From Pseudomonas sp. HN11 (GTDB lineage: Bacteria; Pseudomonadota; Gammaproteobacteria; Pseudomonadales; Pseudomonadaceae): DNA of 64,000 nucleotides. The stretch is taken from assembly GCF_021390155.1 (NCBI RefSeq), contig NZ_CP089985.1, positions 686,001 through 750,000 on the forward strand. Reading direction: 5' to 3'. The notes beneath the pieces were generated by a model. That model had not been told where the DNA came from, did no database searches, and saw only the letters and a program-made list of their open reading frames with translations. The position numbers were made by a program, and so were the translations under genes. Below, one piece after another: positions 10,895 through 20,352 of the stretch (the stretch's first letter is position 1; each line of letters starts with the position of its first letter).

Positions 10895-13800
10895 ATGCTT
10901 AACAAAGGACTGTTCCTTGCCTGCGCGCTGGCCCTGCTGAGCGCCTGCGATTCCTCCGATAAACCGGCTGCCCCGACCGCTCCCCCAGCAACGACGGTTG
11001 CGCCCAAACCGGCCAAGGCGGCAGTGGATGTGGCGGCGCTGAAACAGCGTTACGCCGGACGTGACTTGAGTGTGGTGGACGTGTCCGAGGTGCAACTCGA
11101 CGGCGCCAGCACGCTTTCCGTGAGCTTTTCCATCCCGTTGGATCCTGATCAGAAATTCGCCGACAAACTTCACTTGGTGGACAGCAAGTCCGGCAAGGTC
11201 GATGGCGCCTGGGAAATCTCCGACAACCTGATGGAACTGCGCCTGCGCCACCTGGAGCCGCAGCGCAAACTGGTGCTCACGGTCGATGCCGGCGTAAAGG
11301 CGGTCAATGACAACAAGCTTGCCGCCGAATACACCGCGCGCCTGGAAACCCGTGACCTGCAAGCCACCGTCGGCTTCGCCAGCCGTGGCACCTTGTTGCC
11401 GACGCGCCTGGCCGAAGGCCTGCCGGTGATCGCGCTGAACGTCGATAAGATCGATGTCGAATTCTTCCGCATCAAACCCGAATCCCTGCCAACATTCCTC
11501 GCGCAGTGGGGCCGCAACACCAGTCTGCAAAGTTATGAATCCCGCGAACTGCTGCCCTTGGCCGACCTGGTCTATGGCGGTCGTTTCGACCTGAACCCGG
11601 CGCGCAACACCCGCGAGACGCTGTTGCTGCCGATCGCCGGCCTCAAGCAACTGCAGCAGCCAGGCGTATACCTGGCGGTGATGCGCGCCTCGGGCACTTA
11701 CAATTATTCCCAACCGGCCACGCTGTTCACCCTGAGTGATATCGGCCTATCGGTACACCGTTACGCCAATCGCCTGGACGTGTTTACCCAAGCGCTGGAA
11801 GGTGGCAAGGCGTTGGACGGCGTCGACCTTGAAGTGCTCGATGCCGAGGGCCGCGTATTGGGCCAGGGTAAGACCCAGAAGGGTGGCCACGCTGAGTTGC
11901 CATTGCCGAAAAAAGCCCAGGTGTTGTTGGCCAAGCAGGGCGAGCAAACCAGTATGTTGCGCCTCGACAGTGCCGCGCTGGACCTGGCTGAGTTCGACAT
12001 CGGCGGCCAACCGTCCCACCCCTTGCAATTTTTTGTGTTCGGCCCGCGTGATCTGTATCGACCTGGGGAAACCGTGCTGCTCAACGCCCTGCTGCGGGAC
12101 AAGGATGGTAATGCCGTCAAACCGCAACCGGTGAGCGTCGAAGTGCGTCGTCCGGATGAGCAGGTCAGCCGCAAGTTCGTCTGGGATGCCGATGCATCCG
12201 GCCTCTATCAATATCAACTGCAACTGGCCGGTGAAGCGCCGACCGGACGCTGGCAGTTGGTGTTTGACCTGGGCGATGGCAAACCGCAGTTGTATGAATT
12301 CCTCGTCGAAGACTTCCTGCCTGAACGCCTGGCGCTGGAGCTCAAGGGCAGCGACACGGCGTTGAGCCCGGCAGACAATCCGGTGATTCAGGTCAACGGT
12401 CGCTATCTGTATGGCGCACCTGCGTCAGGCAACCGGGTCAGTGGGCAAGTCTATGTGCGCCCACTGCGCGAGGCGGTCAAGTCGCTGCCGGGCTACCAGT
12501 TCGGTTCGGTCACCGAAGAAGAACTGAGCCAGGATTTCGAGCTGGACGAAAGCGTGCTCGACGCCAAGGGCCAGGAAGTACTGACCCTGGAAAGCAAATG
12601 GGCCGAGGCCAAGTCGCCGCTGCAACTGATCGTACAGGCCAGCCTGCAAGAGTCGGGCGGACGGCCGATCACCCGACGCCTGGTGCAGCCGATCTGGCCG
12701 GCCGAGCAACTGCCGGGTCTACGTGGGTTGTTTGACGGCAAGGAAACCAATGGCGATGGTCCAGCGGAACTCGAAGTGTTGCTGGCCAATCAGGACGGGC
12801 AGAAACTCGCCGCGCCAAATCTCAAGGTGCGCCTGGTGCGCGAGCGTCGCGACTACTACTGGAACTACTCCGAGAACGATGGCTGGAGCTATCACTTCAA
12901 CGAGAAATTCCTCAACCTCGACGAACAGACCCTGAACATCAAGGCTGGCGATACCGCCAAGGTCAGCTTCCAGGTGGAGTGGGGCCCATATCGCGTCGAA
13001 GTCGAAGACCCGCAGACCGGGCTGGTCAGCAGCCTGCGCTTCTGGGCAGGCTATCAGGCCCAGGACAACACCGAAGGCGGCGCCGTGCGGCCTGATCAGG
13101 TGAAACTGGCGCTGGATAAACCCGCCTATGGCGACGGCGATACTGCCAATGTCACCGTGACGCCGCCGGCGGCCGGTAAAGGCTACCTGCTGGTGGAATC
13201 CGCCGAAGGCCCGCTGTGGTGGCAGGAAATCGATGTGCCGGCTGAAGGCAAAAGCTTTGCCGTGAAGCTTGACCCGAAATGGTCGCGCCATGATTTGTAT
13301 GTCAGCGCTTTGGTGATCCGTCCCGGCGAGCGTAAAGCCAACATCACGCCTAAACGTGCGGTGGGTCTGCTGCACCTGCCGCTGGATCGCACCCAGCGCA
13401 AACTCGGCGTGACCCTCACCGCGCCGGAAAAAATGCGCCCCAAACAGCCGCTCACCGTGAAAATCGCCGCCAAGAATGCCGATGGCAGCGTGCCGAAACA
13501 GGTGCATGTGCTGGTGGCAGCGGTGGACGTGGGCATCCTGAATATCACCGAATACCCGACGCCCGATCCGTATTCCAGCCTGTTCGGCCGCAAAGCCTAT
13601 GGTGTCGATCAGTTCGACATCTATGGCCAGTTGATCGAAGCCGGCCAAGGTCGATTGGCCAGCCTGGCATTTGGTGGCGACGCGGCATTGGCCAAGGGCG
13701 GCAAGCGCCCGGACACCAGCGTGACCATCGTCGCCCTGCAAAGCGCACCGGTGACCTTGAATGAGCAAGGCGAGGGCGAAGTCAGCGTCAATATCCCCGA

Positions 13801-15793
13801 CTTCAACGGCGAGTTGCGGCTGATGGCCCAGGCCTGGAGCGATGATCGCTACGGCATGGCTGAAGCCAAGACGGTGATTGCGGCACCGTTGATTGCCGAG
13901 CTGTCGGCGCCGCGCTTCATGGCGGGCGGTGACCAGACAACGTTGGCGCTGGACTTGTCCAACCTGTCGGGCAAGGCGCAGAAACTCGATGTGCAATTGA
14001 CTGCCGAGGGGCAGTTGGAATTGGTCAACAGTGGCGCGCAAACCGTTGAACTCAAACAAGGCCAGCGCACCACCCTGCGGATTCCGGTGAAAGCCTGGGG
14101 CGGGCTGGGCCAGGGCAAGGTCAAGGTGACGGTCAATGGGCTGGACCTGCCGGGTGAAAACCTGCCGCCGTTCAGCCGCGAATGGACCCTGGGCGTACGC
14201 CCGGCGTATCCCGCGTTGCTCAAGCATTATCGTGCGGTGCTCAAAAGCGAGCCATGGAGCCTGCCTTCCGGCACTCTGGATCAGTTCGATACCTCGGGCC
14301 GCCAGGCTTTGCTGAGCTTATCGAGCCGTCCACCGCTGAACCTCGGTGCACAGATCAGTGCGCTCAAGGCCTACCCCTATGGTTGTCTGGAGCAGACTGC
14401 CAGCGGCCTGTACCCATCGTTGTATGCCGATGACGCGTTGCTCAAGCGCTTGTCAATCAAAGGTGAGTCGGACAGCGAGCGCAAACGCAAGATCGAGCTG
14501 GGCATCGAGCGCCTGCTGGGCATGCAGCGCTACAACGGCAGCTTTGGTTTGTGGGGCGCCGATGGCGAAGAAGAATATTGGCTGACGGCTTACGTCACCG
14601 ATTTCCTGTTGCGTGCTCGCGACCAGGGTTTTGCCGTACCGCCTGAGGCTCTGAAAAAAGCCAGTGAGCGCCTGCTGCGCTACGTGCAGGAACGCAACCT
14701 GATCGACGTCGATTACAGCGACAACGCCGACCACACCCGCTTTGCCGTACAGGCCTACGCGGGCATGGTGCTGGCGCGCAGTCAGCAGGCGCCGTTGGGG
14801 GCGTTGCGCAGCATTTTCGAACGTCGCAGCGATGCGCGCTCCGGCCTGCCGCTGGTGCAGTTGGCCATCGCGTTGCAGAAGATGGGCGACCAGCCACGGG
14901 CTGATCAGGCCTTGCTCGCCGGCCTGGCGGCACAGCGCAATGCGAATGAATGGCTGGCCGACTACGGCAGCCCGCTGCGCGACCAGGCAATGATCCTGGC
15001 GTTGCTGGAAGAGAACGACTTAGCCAAGGGCAAGCGCGAGGAGCGTCTGTTTACGCTGTCGGATCAACTGGCGACCAGCCCGTACCTGTCGACCCAGGAG
15101 CGCAATTCGCTGTTCCTGGCCGGGCGTCTCGGGTTTGCCAAGCCGGACTCGAACTGGCAGGTATCATTGACTGGCAGTGGCGGTGTGCAAGAACTGAACA
15201 ATCAGCAGTCGACGCTCGAATTGGAAGGTAAGTTGCTATCCAGTGATTTGACCATGAGTAATCAGGGCGAGACACCGGTTTACCAACAACTGACGATTTC
15301 GGGTTATCCACAGGTGCCTCCTGCACCGGGTGGCGACAACCTGAGCATCCGCCGCGAATACTTGGGCATGAACGGCCAACCGTTGAACCTGCGCAGCCTC
15401 AACAGCGGCGATTTGGTGCTGGTGCATCTGGCGGTCAGTGCCAAGCAGCGTGTGCCGGACGCGTTGGTGGTGGATTTGCTGCCCGCTGGTCTTGAGTTGG
15501 AAAACCAGAATCTGGCGCAAAGCGCCGCCAGCCTGGAAAACGCCAGCAGCCAGGTGAAGGAGTGGCGTGAGTCGATGCAGAACGCATCGCTCAAGCACCA
15601 GGAGTTCAGGGATGACCGCTACGTGGCGGCGATCAATATGGAAGGTTCCGGCACTACGCACCTGCTGTACCTGGCGCGTGCCGTGACACCGGGCACCTAC
15701 CGCGTGCCACCGCCGCAAGTGGAGTCGATGTACCGGCCGAACTGGCAGGCGGTGGGCGAGACGCCGGCGGATCTGGTGATCAAGGGGCGGTGA
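10895..15793 (+). CDS. Bacterial alpha-2-macroglobulin lipoprotein (YfhM/ECAM type)
   Basis: 1632-residue periplasmic protease-trapping protein. The signal peptide ends in the lipobox LLSAC, so C18 is the lipidated residue; the following D19 favours retention in the inner membrane. A long series of MG (macroglobulin) domains is followed by the thioester domain with the intact CLEQ motif (C1164) in YPYGCLEQTASG. When a protease cuts the bait region the thioester captures it covalently. The usual partner, penicillin-binding protein 1C, is encoded 454 bases downstream on the same strand, as in E. coli (yfhM-pbpC); the pair is thought to protect and repair the envelope. A REP-type hairpin and a small antisense gene separate them here, so direct co-transcription is uncertain. 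Confidence 0.93.
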   Translation: MLNKGLFLACALALLSACDSSDKPAAPTAPPATTVAPKPAKAAVDVAALKQRYAGRDLSVVDVSEVQLDGASTLSVSFSIPLDPDQKFADKLHLVDSKSGKVDGAWEISDNLMELRLRHLEPQRKLVLTVDAGVKAVNDNKLAAEYTARLETRDLQATVGFASRGTLLPTRLAEGLPVIALNVDKIDVEFFRIKPESLPTFLAQWGRNTSLQSYESRELLPLADLVYGGRFDLNPARNTRETLLLPIAGLKQLQQPGVYLAVMRASGTYNYSQPATLFTLSDIGLSVHRYANRLDVFTQALEGGKALDGVDLEVLDAEGRVLGQGKTQKGGHAELPLPKKAQVLLAKQGEQTSMLRLDSAALDLAEFDIGGQPSHPLQFFVFGPRDLYRPGETVLLNALLRDKDGNAVKPQPVSVEVRRPDEQVSRKFVWDADASGLYQYQLQLAGEAPTGRWQLVFDLGDGKPQLYEFLVEDFLPERLALELKGSDTALSPADNPVIQVNGRYLYGAPASGNRVSGQVYVRPLREAVKSLPGYQFGSVTEEELSQDFELDESVLDAKGQEVLTLESKWAEAKSPLQLIVQASLQESGGRPITRRLVQPIWPAEQLPGLRGLFDGKETNGDGPAELEVLLANQDGQKLAAPNLKVRLVRERRDYYWNYSENDGWSYHFNEKFLNLDEQTLNIKAGDTAKVSFQVEWGPYRVEVEDPQTGLVSSLRFWAGYQAQDNTEGGAVRPDQVKLALDKPAYGDGDTANVTVTPPAAGKGYLLVESAEGPLWWQEIDVPAEGKSFAVKLDPKWSRHDLYVSALVIRPGERKANITPKRAVGLLHLPLDRTQRKLGVTLTAPEKMRPKQPLTVKIAAKNADGSVPKQVHVLVAAVDVGILNITEYPTPDPYSSLFGRKAYGVDQFDIYGQLIEAGQGRLASLAFGGDAALAKGGKRPDTSVTIVALQSAPVTLNEQGEGEVSVNIPDFNGELRLMAQAWSDDRYGMAEAKTVIAAPLIAELSAPRFMAGGDQTTLALDLSNLSGKAQKLDVQLTAEGQLELVNSGAQTVELKQGQRTTLRIPVKAWGGLGQGKVKVTVNGLDLPGENLPPFSREWTLGVRPAYPALLKHYRAVLKSEPWSLPSGTLDQFDTSGRQALLSLSSRPPLNLGAQISALKAYPYGCLEQTASGLYPSLYADDALLKRLSIKGESDSERKRKIELGIERLLGMQRYNGSFGLWGADGEEEYWLTAYVTDFLLRARDQGFAVPPEALKKASERLLRYVQERNLIDVDYSDNADHTRFAVQAYAGMVLARSQQAPLGALRSIFERRSDARSGLPLVQLAIALQKMGDQPRADQALLAGLAAQRNANEWLADYGSPLRDQAMILALLEENDLAKGKREERLFTLSDQLATSPYLSTQERNSLFLAGRLGFAKPDSNWQVSLTGSGGVQELNNQQSTLELEGKLLSSDLTMSNQGETPVYQQLTISGYPQVPPAPGGDNLSIRREYLGMNGQPLNLRSLNSGDLVLVHLAVSAKQRVPDALVVDLLPAGLELENQNLAQSAASLENASSQVKEWRESMQNASLKHQEFRDDRYVAAINMEGSGTTHLLYLARAVTPGTYRVPPPQVESMYRPNWQAVGETPADLVIKGR

Positions 15794-15820
15794 AGGCCTC
15801 AATTTGAACTGGGATCAAAT

Positions 15821-15841
15821 GTGGGAGCGGCTTGCTCCCAC
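15821..15841. repeat. REP-type hairpin
   Basis: GTGGGAGC (15821-15828), a five-base loop and GCTCCCAC (15834-15841) form a perfect 8-bp stem 27 bases after the alpha-2-macroglobulin stop. The sequence is the short core seen in Pseudomonas REP elements and could also act as a terminator or mRNA 3'-end stabiliser. No T-run follows. Confidence 0.7.
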
Positions 15842-15864
15842 ACGGGATTCGTGGTGTTTTTGGG

Positions 15865-16158
15865 TTAGTGGACGACCCAGCTCAATAGCCATAGGCCCAG
15901 CAGTAACCAGATAATCCCCATGATGATCGATGCCCGCATGAAAGCGCGCACCGCCGAGTACAGCAGCATCAGGCCGATGATCAGGGTGATGATGCTGATG
16001 ATCGAGGTGTCCATGCCCAAGGTGCGGGACAGGCCATCGATGAAGTTGCCACCGGCATGGGTCAGCGCGCCGAACAGGCCGCTGAGTCCGTCGACGATAA
16101 AGCGGATGATGGAGCCGAGCGCCTGGCCCAACCATCCGAAAAAGCTTTCTACCTGCAT
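15865..16158 (-). CDS. Small membrane protein of unknown function
   Basis: 97 residues, starting ATG 16158 with AGGAC eight bases upstream. The N-terminal half is amphipathic and glycine-rich (FFGWLGQALGSIIRFIVDGL); the C-terminal half contains two closely spaced membrane segments (IISIITLIIGLMLLYSAVRA and SIIMGIIWLLLGLWLLSWVV). I do not recognise a family. It is antisense in orientation to, and lies between, the alpha-2-macroglobulin and pbpC genes, and its start is 89 bases from the pbpC start, so the two could share a divergent promoter region. A role in the envelope is suggested only by location. Confidence 0.72.
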   Translation of the reverse strand: MQVESFFGWLGQALGSIIRFIVDGLSGLFGALTHAGGNFIDGLSRTLGMDTSIISIITLIIGLMLLYSAVRAFMRASIIMGIIWLLLGLWLLSWVVH

Positions 16159-16247
16159 ATGTATGTCCTGATGAGAAGGTGGCGTATCTGTGCCTTTGGT
16201 TGTTATTGCAACAGGCTAGTTCCCTACCAGCATAGAGGTTTGCCCGT

Positions 16248-18578
16248 TTGAGTTTGCGTTTAGTTGCCCGCTGGATCCTGACCAGCCTGTTGTTGGTGGT
16301 GGCGTTGCTGTGGCTGGCCGACCACATCTGGCCGCTCCCCCTGCCCAAGGATGATCTTGCGCGGGTCGTGCTGGCTGAGGATGGCACGCCGTTGTGGCGG
16401 TTTGCCGATGCCAATGGCGTGTGGCGCTATCCGGTACAGACCAGCGAGGTGTCGCCATATTACCTGGACGCCTTGCTCACTTATGAGGACCGCTGGTTCT
16501 ATCAACACCCCGGCGTAAATCCGCTGGCGCTGGCGCGGGCGACGTGGCAGAACCTCACCGGCGCACGGGTGGTATCGGGCGGCAGCACCTTGTCGATGCA
16601 GGTGGCGCGATTGCTGGATCCGCATTCGCGCACGTTCCATGGCAAGTTGCGCCAGTTGTGGCGTACGGCGCAGTTGGAATGGCACCTGTCCAAGGAAGAA
16701 ATCCTCAACCTCTACCTGAACCGCGCACCGTTTGGCGGCACATTGCAGGGCGTGGCGGCGGCCAGTTGGGCGTACTTGGGAAAATCCCCTTCGCAACTGA
16801 CCCACGCCGAAGCCGCCTTGCTCGCCGTGCTGCCCCAGGCACCCAGCCGTTTGCGCCCGGATCGCCATCCCCAGCGCGCCCAGGAAGCCCGCGACAAAGT
16901 GCTGCGCCGTCTCGCTGAGTTCCAGGTCTGGCCGCGGTCTGCAGTCGATGAAGCCCTGGAAGAACCGTTGCTGCTCGCCCCACGCCTGGAACCGAGCCTG
17001 GCGCCCTTGCTCGCGCGCCGCCTGAATCGCCCTGACAGCCCGCCGCTGATCCGCACCACCCTGGATGCCACGTTGCAACGCCGTCTTGAAGACTTGCTGC
17101 TGGGTTGGCGGGCGCGCCTGCCGGAACACACGTCCGCCGCCATCCTGGTGGTTGAAGAGGAAAGCATGGCCGTGCGCGCCTACCTCGGCTCGGTGGATAT
17201 CAACGACGCCAAGCGCTTTGGCCATGTGGACATGATCAGCGCCCTGCGTTCGCCGGGCTCCACCCTCAAGCCGTTCCTCTATGGCATGGCCCTGGATGAT
17301 GGGCTGATCCACTCCGAATCCTTGTTGCAGGATGTGCCCCGGCGTTATGGCGATTACCGGCCGGGCAACTTCTCCATGGGCTTTACCGGTGCCGTGCCGG
17401 CGAGTACGGCGCTGTCGAGTTCGCTCAACTTGCCGGCGGTGCAGTTGCTGGAAGCCTACGGGCCCAAGCGTTTTGCCGCCGAGATGCGCATCGGCGGCGT
17501 GCCTTTGGCGCTGCCGGCGCTGGCCGAACCGAACCTGGCACTGATTCTGGGCGGCGCAGGCAGTCGCCTCGAAGACCTGGTGAGTGGCTACAGTGCCTTT
17601 GCCCGGGACGGCAGGAGCGCCACAATCCGATTGCAGCCGGACGATACGCTCAGGGAGCGGCCGTTGTTGTCGCCAGGGTCCGCCTGGATTGTGCGACGCA
17701 TCCTCAGCGGCCAGGCGCGGCCCGACCGTGACCCGCGTGCCGAGCTAGTGCAGCGCCCGGTGCTGGCCTGGAAGACCGGCACCAGCTACGGTTTTCGCGA
17801 TGCCTGGGCCATCGGCGTGGGGCCGCGCTATTTAATCGGCGTGTGGATCGGCCGCCCGGACGGCACGCCGGTGCCGGGCCAGTTTGGCCTGGCCTCGGCC
17901 GCGCCGTTGATGTTGCAGGTGCACGACGTGCTGACCAACCGCGACAGCCAGCGCGGTATCAGCGCGCCCGTCAAGCCGGTGCCGGCCAATGTCGGCGTGG
18001 CGGCGATCTGTTGGCCCCTGGGCCAGCCCATGAGCCGCGGCGACCCCAATTGCCGCCGCCAGCGGTTTGCCTGGACCCTGGATAACACCACGCCGCCGAC
18101 GCTGCAGGCATTGGACCAACCATTGAGTATGGGCTTGATGGAAAGCGTGTGGGTCAATGCCAAGGGCTTGCGGGTAGACGCCCATTGCCCCGGCGCCGAG
18201 CGCAAAAACATCGCCCTGTGGCCCGCGCCCCTGGAACCCTGGCTGCCACGGGCCGAACGCCGCGAAGCACGCATCCCGGCCGCCGACCCGGATTGCCCGC
18301 CACCCGCGCTGGCCGCGTCGTCGCCGCTGTCGATTGTAGGCGTGCGCGAAGGCGATCAACTGCGCCTGCCCGTCGCCAGCCAGCAGGCCCTTCATCTGAA
18401 AATATCGGCCTTGGGCGGCAGTGGCCGACGTTGGTGGTTCCTTAATGGCGCGCCGTTGGGGGACAGCGCCAACCAGGACTTTATCAACACCAGTTTCGAG
18501 CGCCTGGGCCGCTATCAGTTGAGTGTGCTGGATGAGGCGGGGCAGACGGCCAGGATCGAGTTCAGTGTGGTGGATTAA
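16248..18578 (+). CDS. pbpC: Penicillin-binding protein 1C
   Basis: 776-residue bifunctional class A penicillin-binding protein, anchored by an N-terminal membrane segment (about 8-25). Glycosyltransferase domain: YEDRWFYQHPGVNP, with the catalytic glutamate at E80, then GGSTLSMQVARLL. Transpeptidase domain: SXXK at S338-K341 (SPGSTLKP), SSSLN motif and KTG at K509. The C-terminal region after about 680 fits the BiPBP_C domain. The start is a TTG with AGAGGT nine bases upstream; no better start is visible before the membrane segment. It pairs functionally with the upstream alpha-2-macroglobulin gene in many proteobacteria. Confidence 0.93.
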   Translation: MSLRLVARWILTSLLLVVALLWLADHIWPLPLPKDDLARVVLAEDGTPLWRFADANGVWRYPVQTSEVSPYYLDALLTYEDRWFYQHPGVNPLALARATWQNLTGARVVSGGSTLSMQVARLLDPHSRTFHGKLRQLWRTAQLEWHLSKEEILNLYLNRAPFGGTLQGVAAASWAYLGKSPSQLTHAEAALLAVLPQAPSRLRPDRHPQRAQEARDKVLRRLAEFQVWPRSAVDEALEEPLLLAPRLEPSLAPLLARRLNRPDSPPLIRTTLDATLQRRLEDLLLGWRARLPEHTSAAILVVEEESMAVRAYLGSVDINDAKRFGHVDMISALRSPGSTLKPFLYGMALDDGLIHSESLLQDVPRRYGDYRPGNFSMGFTGAVPASTALSSSLNLPAVQLLEAYGPKRFAAEMRIGGVPLALPALAEPNLALILGGAGSRLEDLVSGYSAFARDGRSATIRLQPDDTLRERPLLSPGSAWIVRRILSGQARPDRDPRAELVQRPVLAWKTGTSYGFRDAWAIGVGPRYLIGVWIGRPDGTPVPGQFGLASAAPLMLQVHDVLTNRDSQRGISAPVKPVPANVGVAAICWPLGQPMSRGDPNCRRQRFAWTLDNTTPPTLQALDQPLSMGLMESVWVNAKGLRVDAHCPGAERKNIALWPAPLEPWLPRAERREARIPAADPDCPPPALAASSPLSIVGVREGDQLRLPVASQQALHLKISALGGSGRRWWFLNGAPLGDSANQDFINTSFERLGRYQLSVLDEAGQTARIEFSVVD

Positions 18579-18629
18579 CTTGCCTTCCGGCGCTTTCGGC
18601 CCGAAGCTATCCACCTTCAGGAGCCCCGC

Positions 18630-18938
18630 ATGAACCTCGACCACCTCACCGAACGCCTGCACCGCATCCGCGATAACAACGACTGGAAGCAGTTTCACAG
18701 CCCGAAAAACCTGGCCATGGCCGCCAGCGTGGAAATGGCCGAGCTGGTGGAAATCTTCCAATGGCTGACCGAAGACCAATCGCGCCAGCTACCGGCCGAC
18801 AAACTCGCCCATGCCGGGCAGGAAGTCGGCGATATCGTGCTGTACCTGCTGTTGTTGTGTAGCGAGTTGGGCCTGGACATGAACGAGGTGGTGCGCGCCA
18901 AGTTGGCCGACAGCGAACGGCGGTTTGCCCATGAGTGA
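18630..18938 (+). CDS. MazG-like nucleotide pyrophosphohydrolase
   Basis: 102-residue all-alpha NTP pyrophosphatase of the MazG/RS21-C6 group, which hydrolyse non-canonical or excess (d)NTPs to monophosphates. The metal-binding residues are visible: EMAELVE near residues 35-41 and EVGDI near 64-68. The substrate is not deducible; close relatives act on dCTP. Strong ribosome site AGGAGCC before ATG 18630. Its 3' end overlaps the cmoM start by 8 bases, so the two are coupled. Confidence 0.85.
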   Translation: MNLDHLTERLHRIRDNNDWKQFHSPKNLAMAASVEMAELVEIFQWLTEDQSRQLPADKLAHAGQEVGDIVLYLLLLCSELGLDMNEVVRAKLADSERRFAHE

Positions 18939-19680
18939 TCGTCATTTCGACCAATTGGCCACGCGTTTCGCCGAGAAAATCTACGGCGGTGCCAAAGGCG
19001 CGATTCGCCTGGCGGTGCTCCAGGCCGACCTGACTGAAGTGCTGCCCAAGCGCCCTATGCGCGTACTGGATATCGGCGCTGGCCTGGGCCACATGTCGCT
19101 GTGGCTGGCCGAGCAAGGCCATGAGGTCACCCTGGCCGAGCCTGCCGAGCCGATGCTCGAAGGCGCCCGGCAACGCTTCGCGGAGGCCGGACAGACCGCT
19201 ACTTTCATCCATGCGCCCTGGCAAGAGCTGCTCGGCCAACTCACCGAACCCTACGACCTGGTGCTGTGCCACGCCGTACTGGAATGGCTGGCCGAACCCC
19301 ATGCGATCCTGCCGGTGCTGCACCAGCTCACGGCCCCTGGCGGCTGGCTTTCTCTGGCGTTCTACAACCGCGATGCGTTGATTTACCGCAACCTGCTCAA
19401 AGGCCACTTCCGCAAAATGCGCAAGAACGACATGGCCGGCGAAAAGCAGAGCCTCACACCGCAACAGCCGCTCGACCCACGTGAATTGGCGGCGCAACTC
19501 GAAAGCCTTTGGCAGGTCGAAAGCCAAAGTGGCGTGCGAGTGTTCCACGACTATATGCCGTTGGAATTCCAGGCCCGCGCCGATTTGCAGGACCTTTTGG
19601 AGATGGAACTCGCTCACCGTCGTCACCCGAGCTTTGCCGGACTTGGGCGTTATTTGCACTGGATCTGCCGTCCGGTTTAA
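18931..19680 (+). CDS. cmoM: tRNA uridine 5-oxyacetic acid methyltransferase
   Basis: 249-residue class I SAM-dependent methyltransferase (formerly SmtA). The family methylates 5-carboxymethoxyuridine at the wobble base of certain tRNAs. Shared features with E. coli CmoM are the start DRHFDQLATRFAEKIYGGAKG, the SAM motif VLDIGAGLGHMSLWLAEQGH, LCHAVLEWLAEP, LAFYNRDAL and the C-terminal GVRVFHDYMP. Start ATG 18931 is preferred over TTG 18925 by homology. It overlaps the MazG-like gene by 8 bases. Confidence 0.92.
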   Translation: MSDRHFDQLATRFAEKIYGGAKGAIRLAVLQADLTEVLPKRPMRVLDIGAGLGHMSLWLAEQGHEVTLAEPAEPMLEGARQRFAEAGQTATFIHAPWQELLGQLTEPYDLVLCHAVLEWLAEPHAILPVLHQLTAPGGWLSLAFYNRDALIYRNLLKGHFRKMRKNDMAGEKQSLTPQQPLDPRELAAQLESLWQVESQSGVRVFHDYMPLEFQARADLQDLLEMELAHRRHPSFAGLGRYLHWICRPV

Positions 19681-19704
19681 GCGGCCCAGTTTGCGGAGGT
19701 CGAA

Positions 19705-20307
19705 ATGCGTCGTCTCTGTTTGATCCTGTTCTCCCTGGGTTTGGGCGCGTGTTCCAGCCCGAACCCCTATGTCGCCGCTTCGGCACCTATTCCTCCGGCG
19801 CCGCCCCAGGCGGCCAACACCTTTGATGCCAGCGCCTACCCGGCGCCGGTGCGCGATTATGGCGCCTATCGCAATTGGGCCTGGCGTAACGGCCAGCTCC
19901 CGGCGGGCACAGCCTGGGCGGATTCGGCGCAGATTGCCGAAGCGGTCAGCGGCGCCCTTGATCAACGCGGACTGCGCCCGTTGCATGACAATCGCCCGGC
20001 AGACCTGTTTGTCAGCGCTGATGTGCGCCTGGAGAAGCGCCTCAAGCAGGTCCAGGATGACTACGGCTACGGTTACGGCGGCTACAACCGCTATGGCAAC
20101 GGCTACGGCATGTACAACTCGGTGCCGATCGTGCGCACCTATGAAGTGCAGGTCGTGGTGGTTCGCATCAATCTGTTCGATGCCCGCACCGGCCAGCCAG
20201 TGTGGAGTGCCAGTGCGGAAACTGGCAGCCAGGGAAGCCTCAGCGAGCGGAGAGATGCTTTGCGCCAGGCGGTGCAAAAGGCAATGACGGCGTATCCTCC
20301 CAGTTAA
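19705..20307 (+). CDS. DUF4136 family lipoprotein, copy 1
   Basis: 200-residue lipoprotein: signal peptide [16 protein letters not shown] with a lipobox (LGAC). The mature part has a DUF4136-type domain, with a Tyr/Gly-rich insertion ([20 protein letters not shown]) near residue 112-131. The function of the family is unknown. Ribosome site GGAGGT five bases before ATG 19705. A second DUF4136 lipoprotein follows 45 bases later, and the two share layout ([12 protein letters not shown] vs [21 protein letters not shown] vs QLDQRGLRP), indicating tandem duplication. Confidence 0.85.
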   Translation: MRRLCLILFSLGLGACSSPNPYVAASAPIPPAPPQAANTFDASAYPAPVRDYGAYRNWAWRNGQLPAGTAWADSAQIAEAVSGALDQRGLRPLHDNRPADLFVSADVRLEKRLKQVQDDYGYGYGGYNRYGNGYGMYNSVPIVRTYEVQVVVVRINLFDARTGQPVWSASAETGSQGSLSERRDALRQAVQKAMTAYPPS

Positions 20308-20352
20308 CAGCTATTCTCATCTTTAGCGCGGGTCTTTCTTCGGAGAAAAACC

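Noticed and set aside
10862..11713. 283-codon minus-strand frame at the start of the alpha-2-macroglobulin gene
   Set aside because: Antisense to the lipobox-bearing start of a large supported gene; no ribosome site.
12719..14227. 502-codon antisense open frame within the alpha-2-macroglobulin gene
   Set aside because: Complement of a well-supported gene; composition typical of antisense frames, no signal or domain.
15821..15841. Strong Rho-independent terminator
   Set aside because: The stem is present but no T-run follows; the sequence matches the REP core seen elsewhere in the window, so it is listed as a REP-type hairpin.
18646..20277. 543-codon antisense frame across mazG-like, cmoM and DUF4136 genes
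   Set aside because: It spans three well-supported genes and intergenic sequence on the other strand and has no domain.
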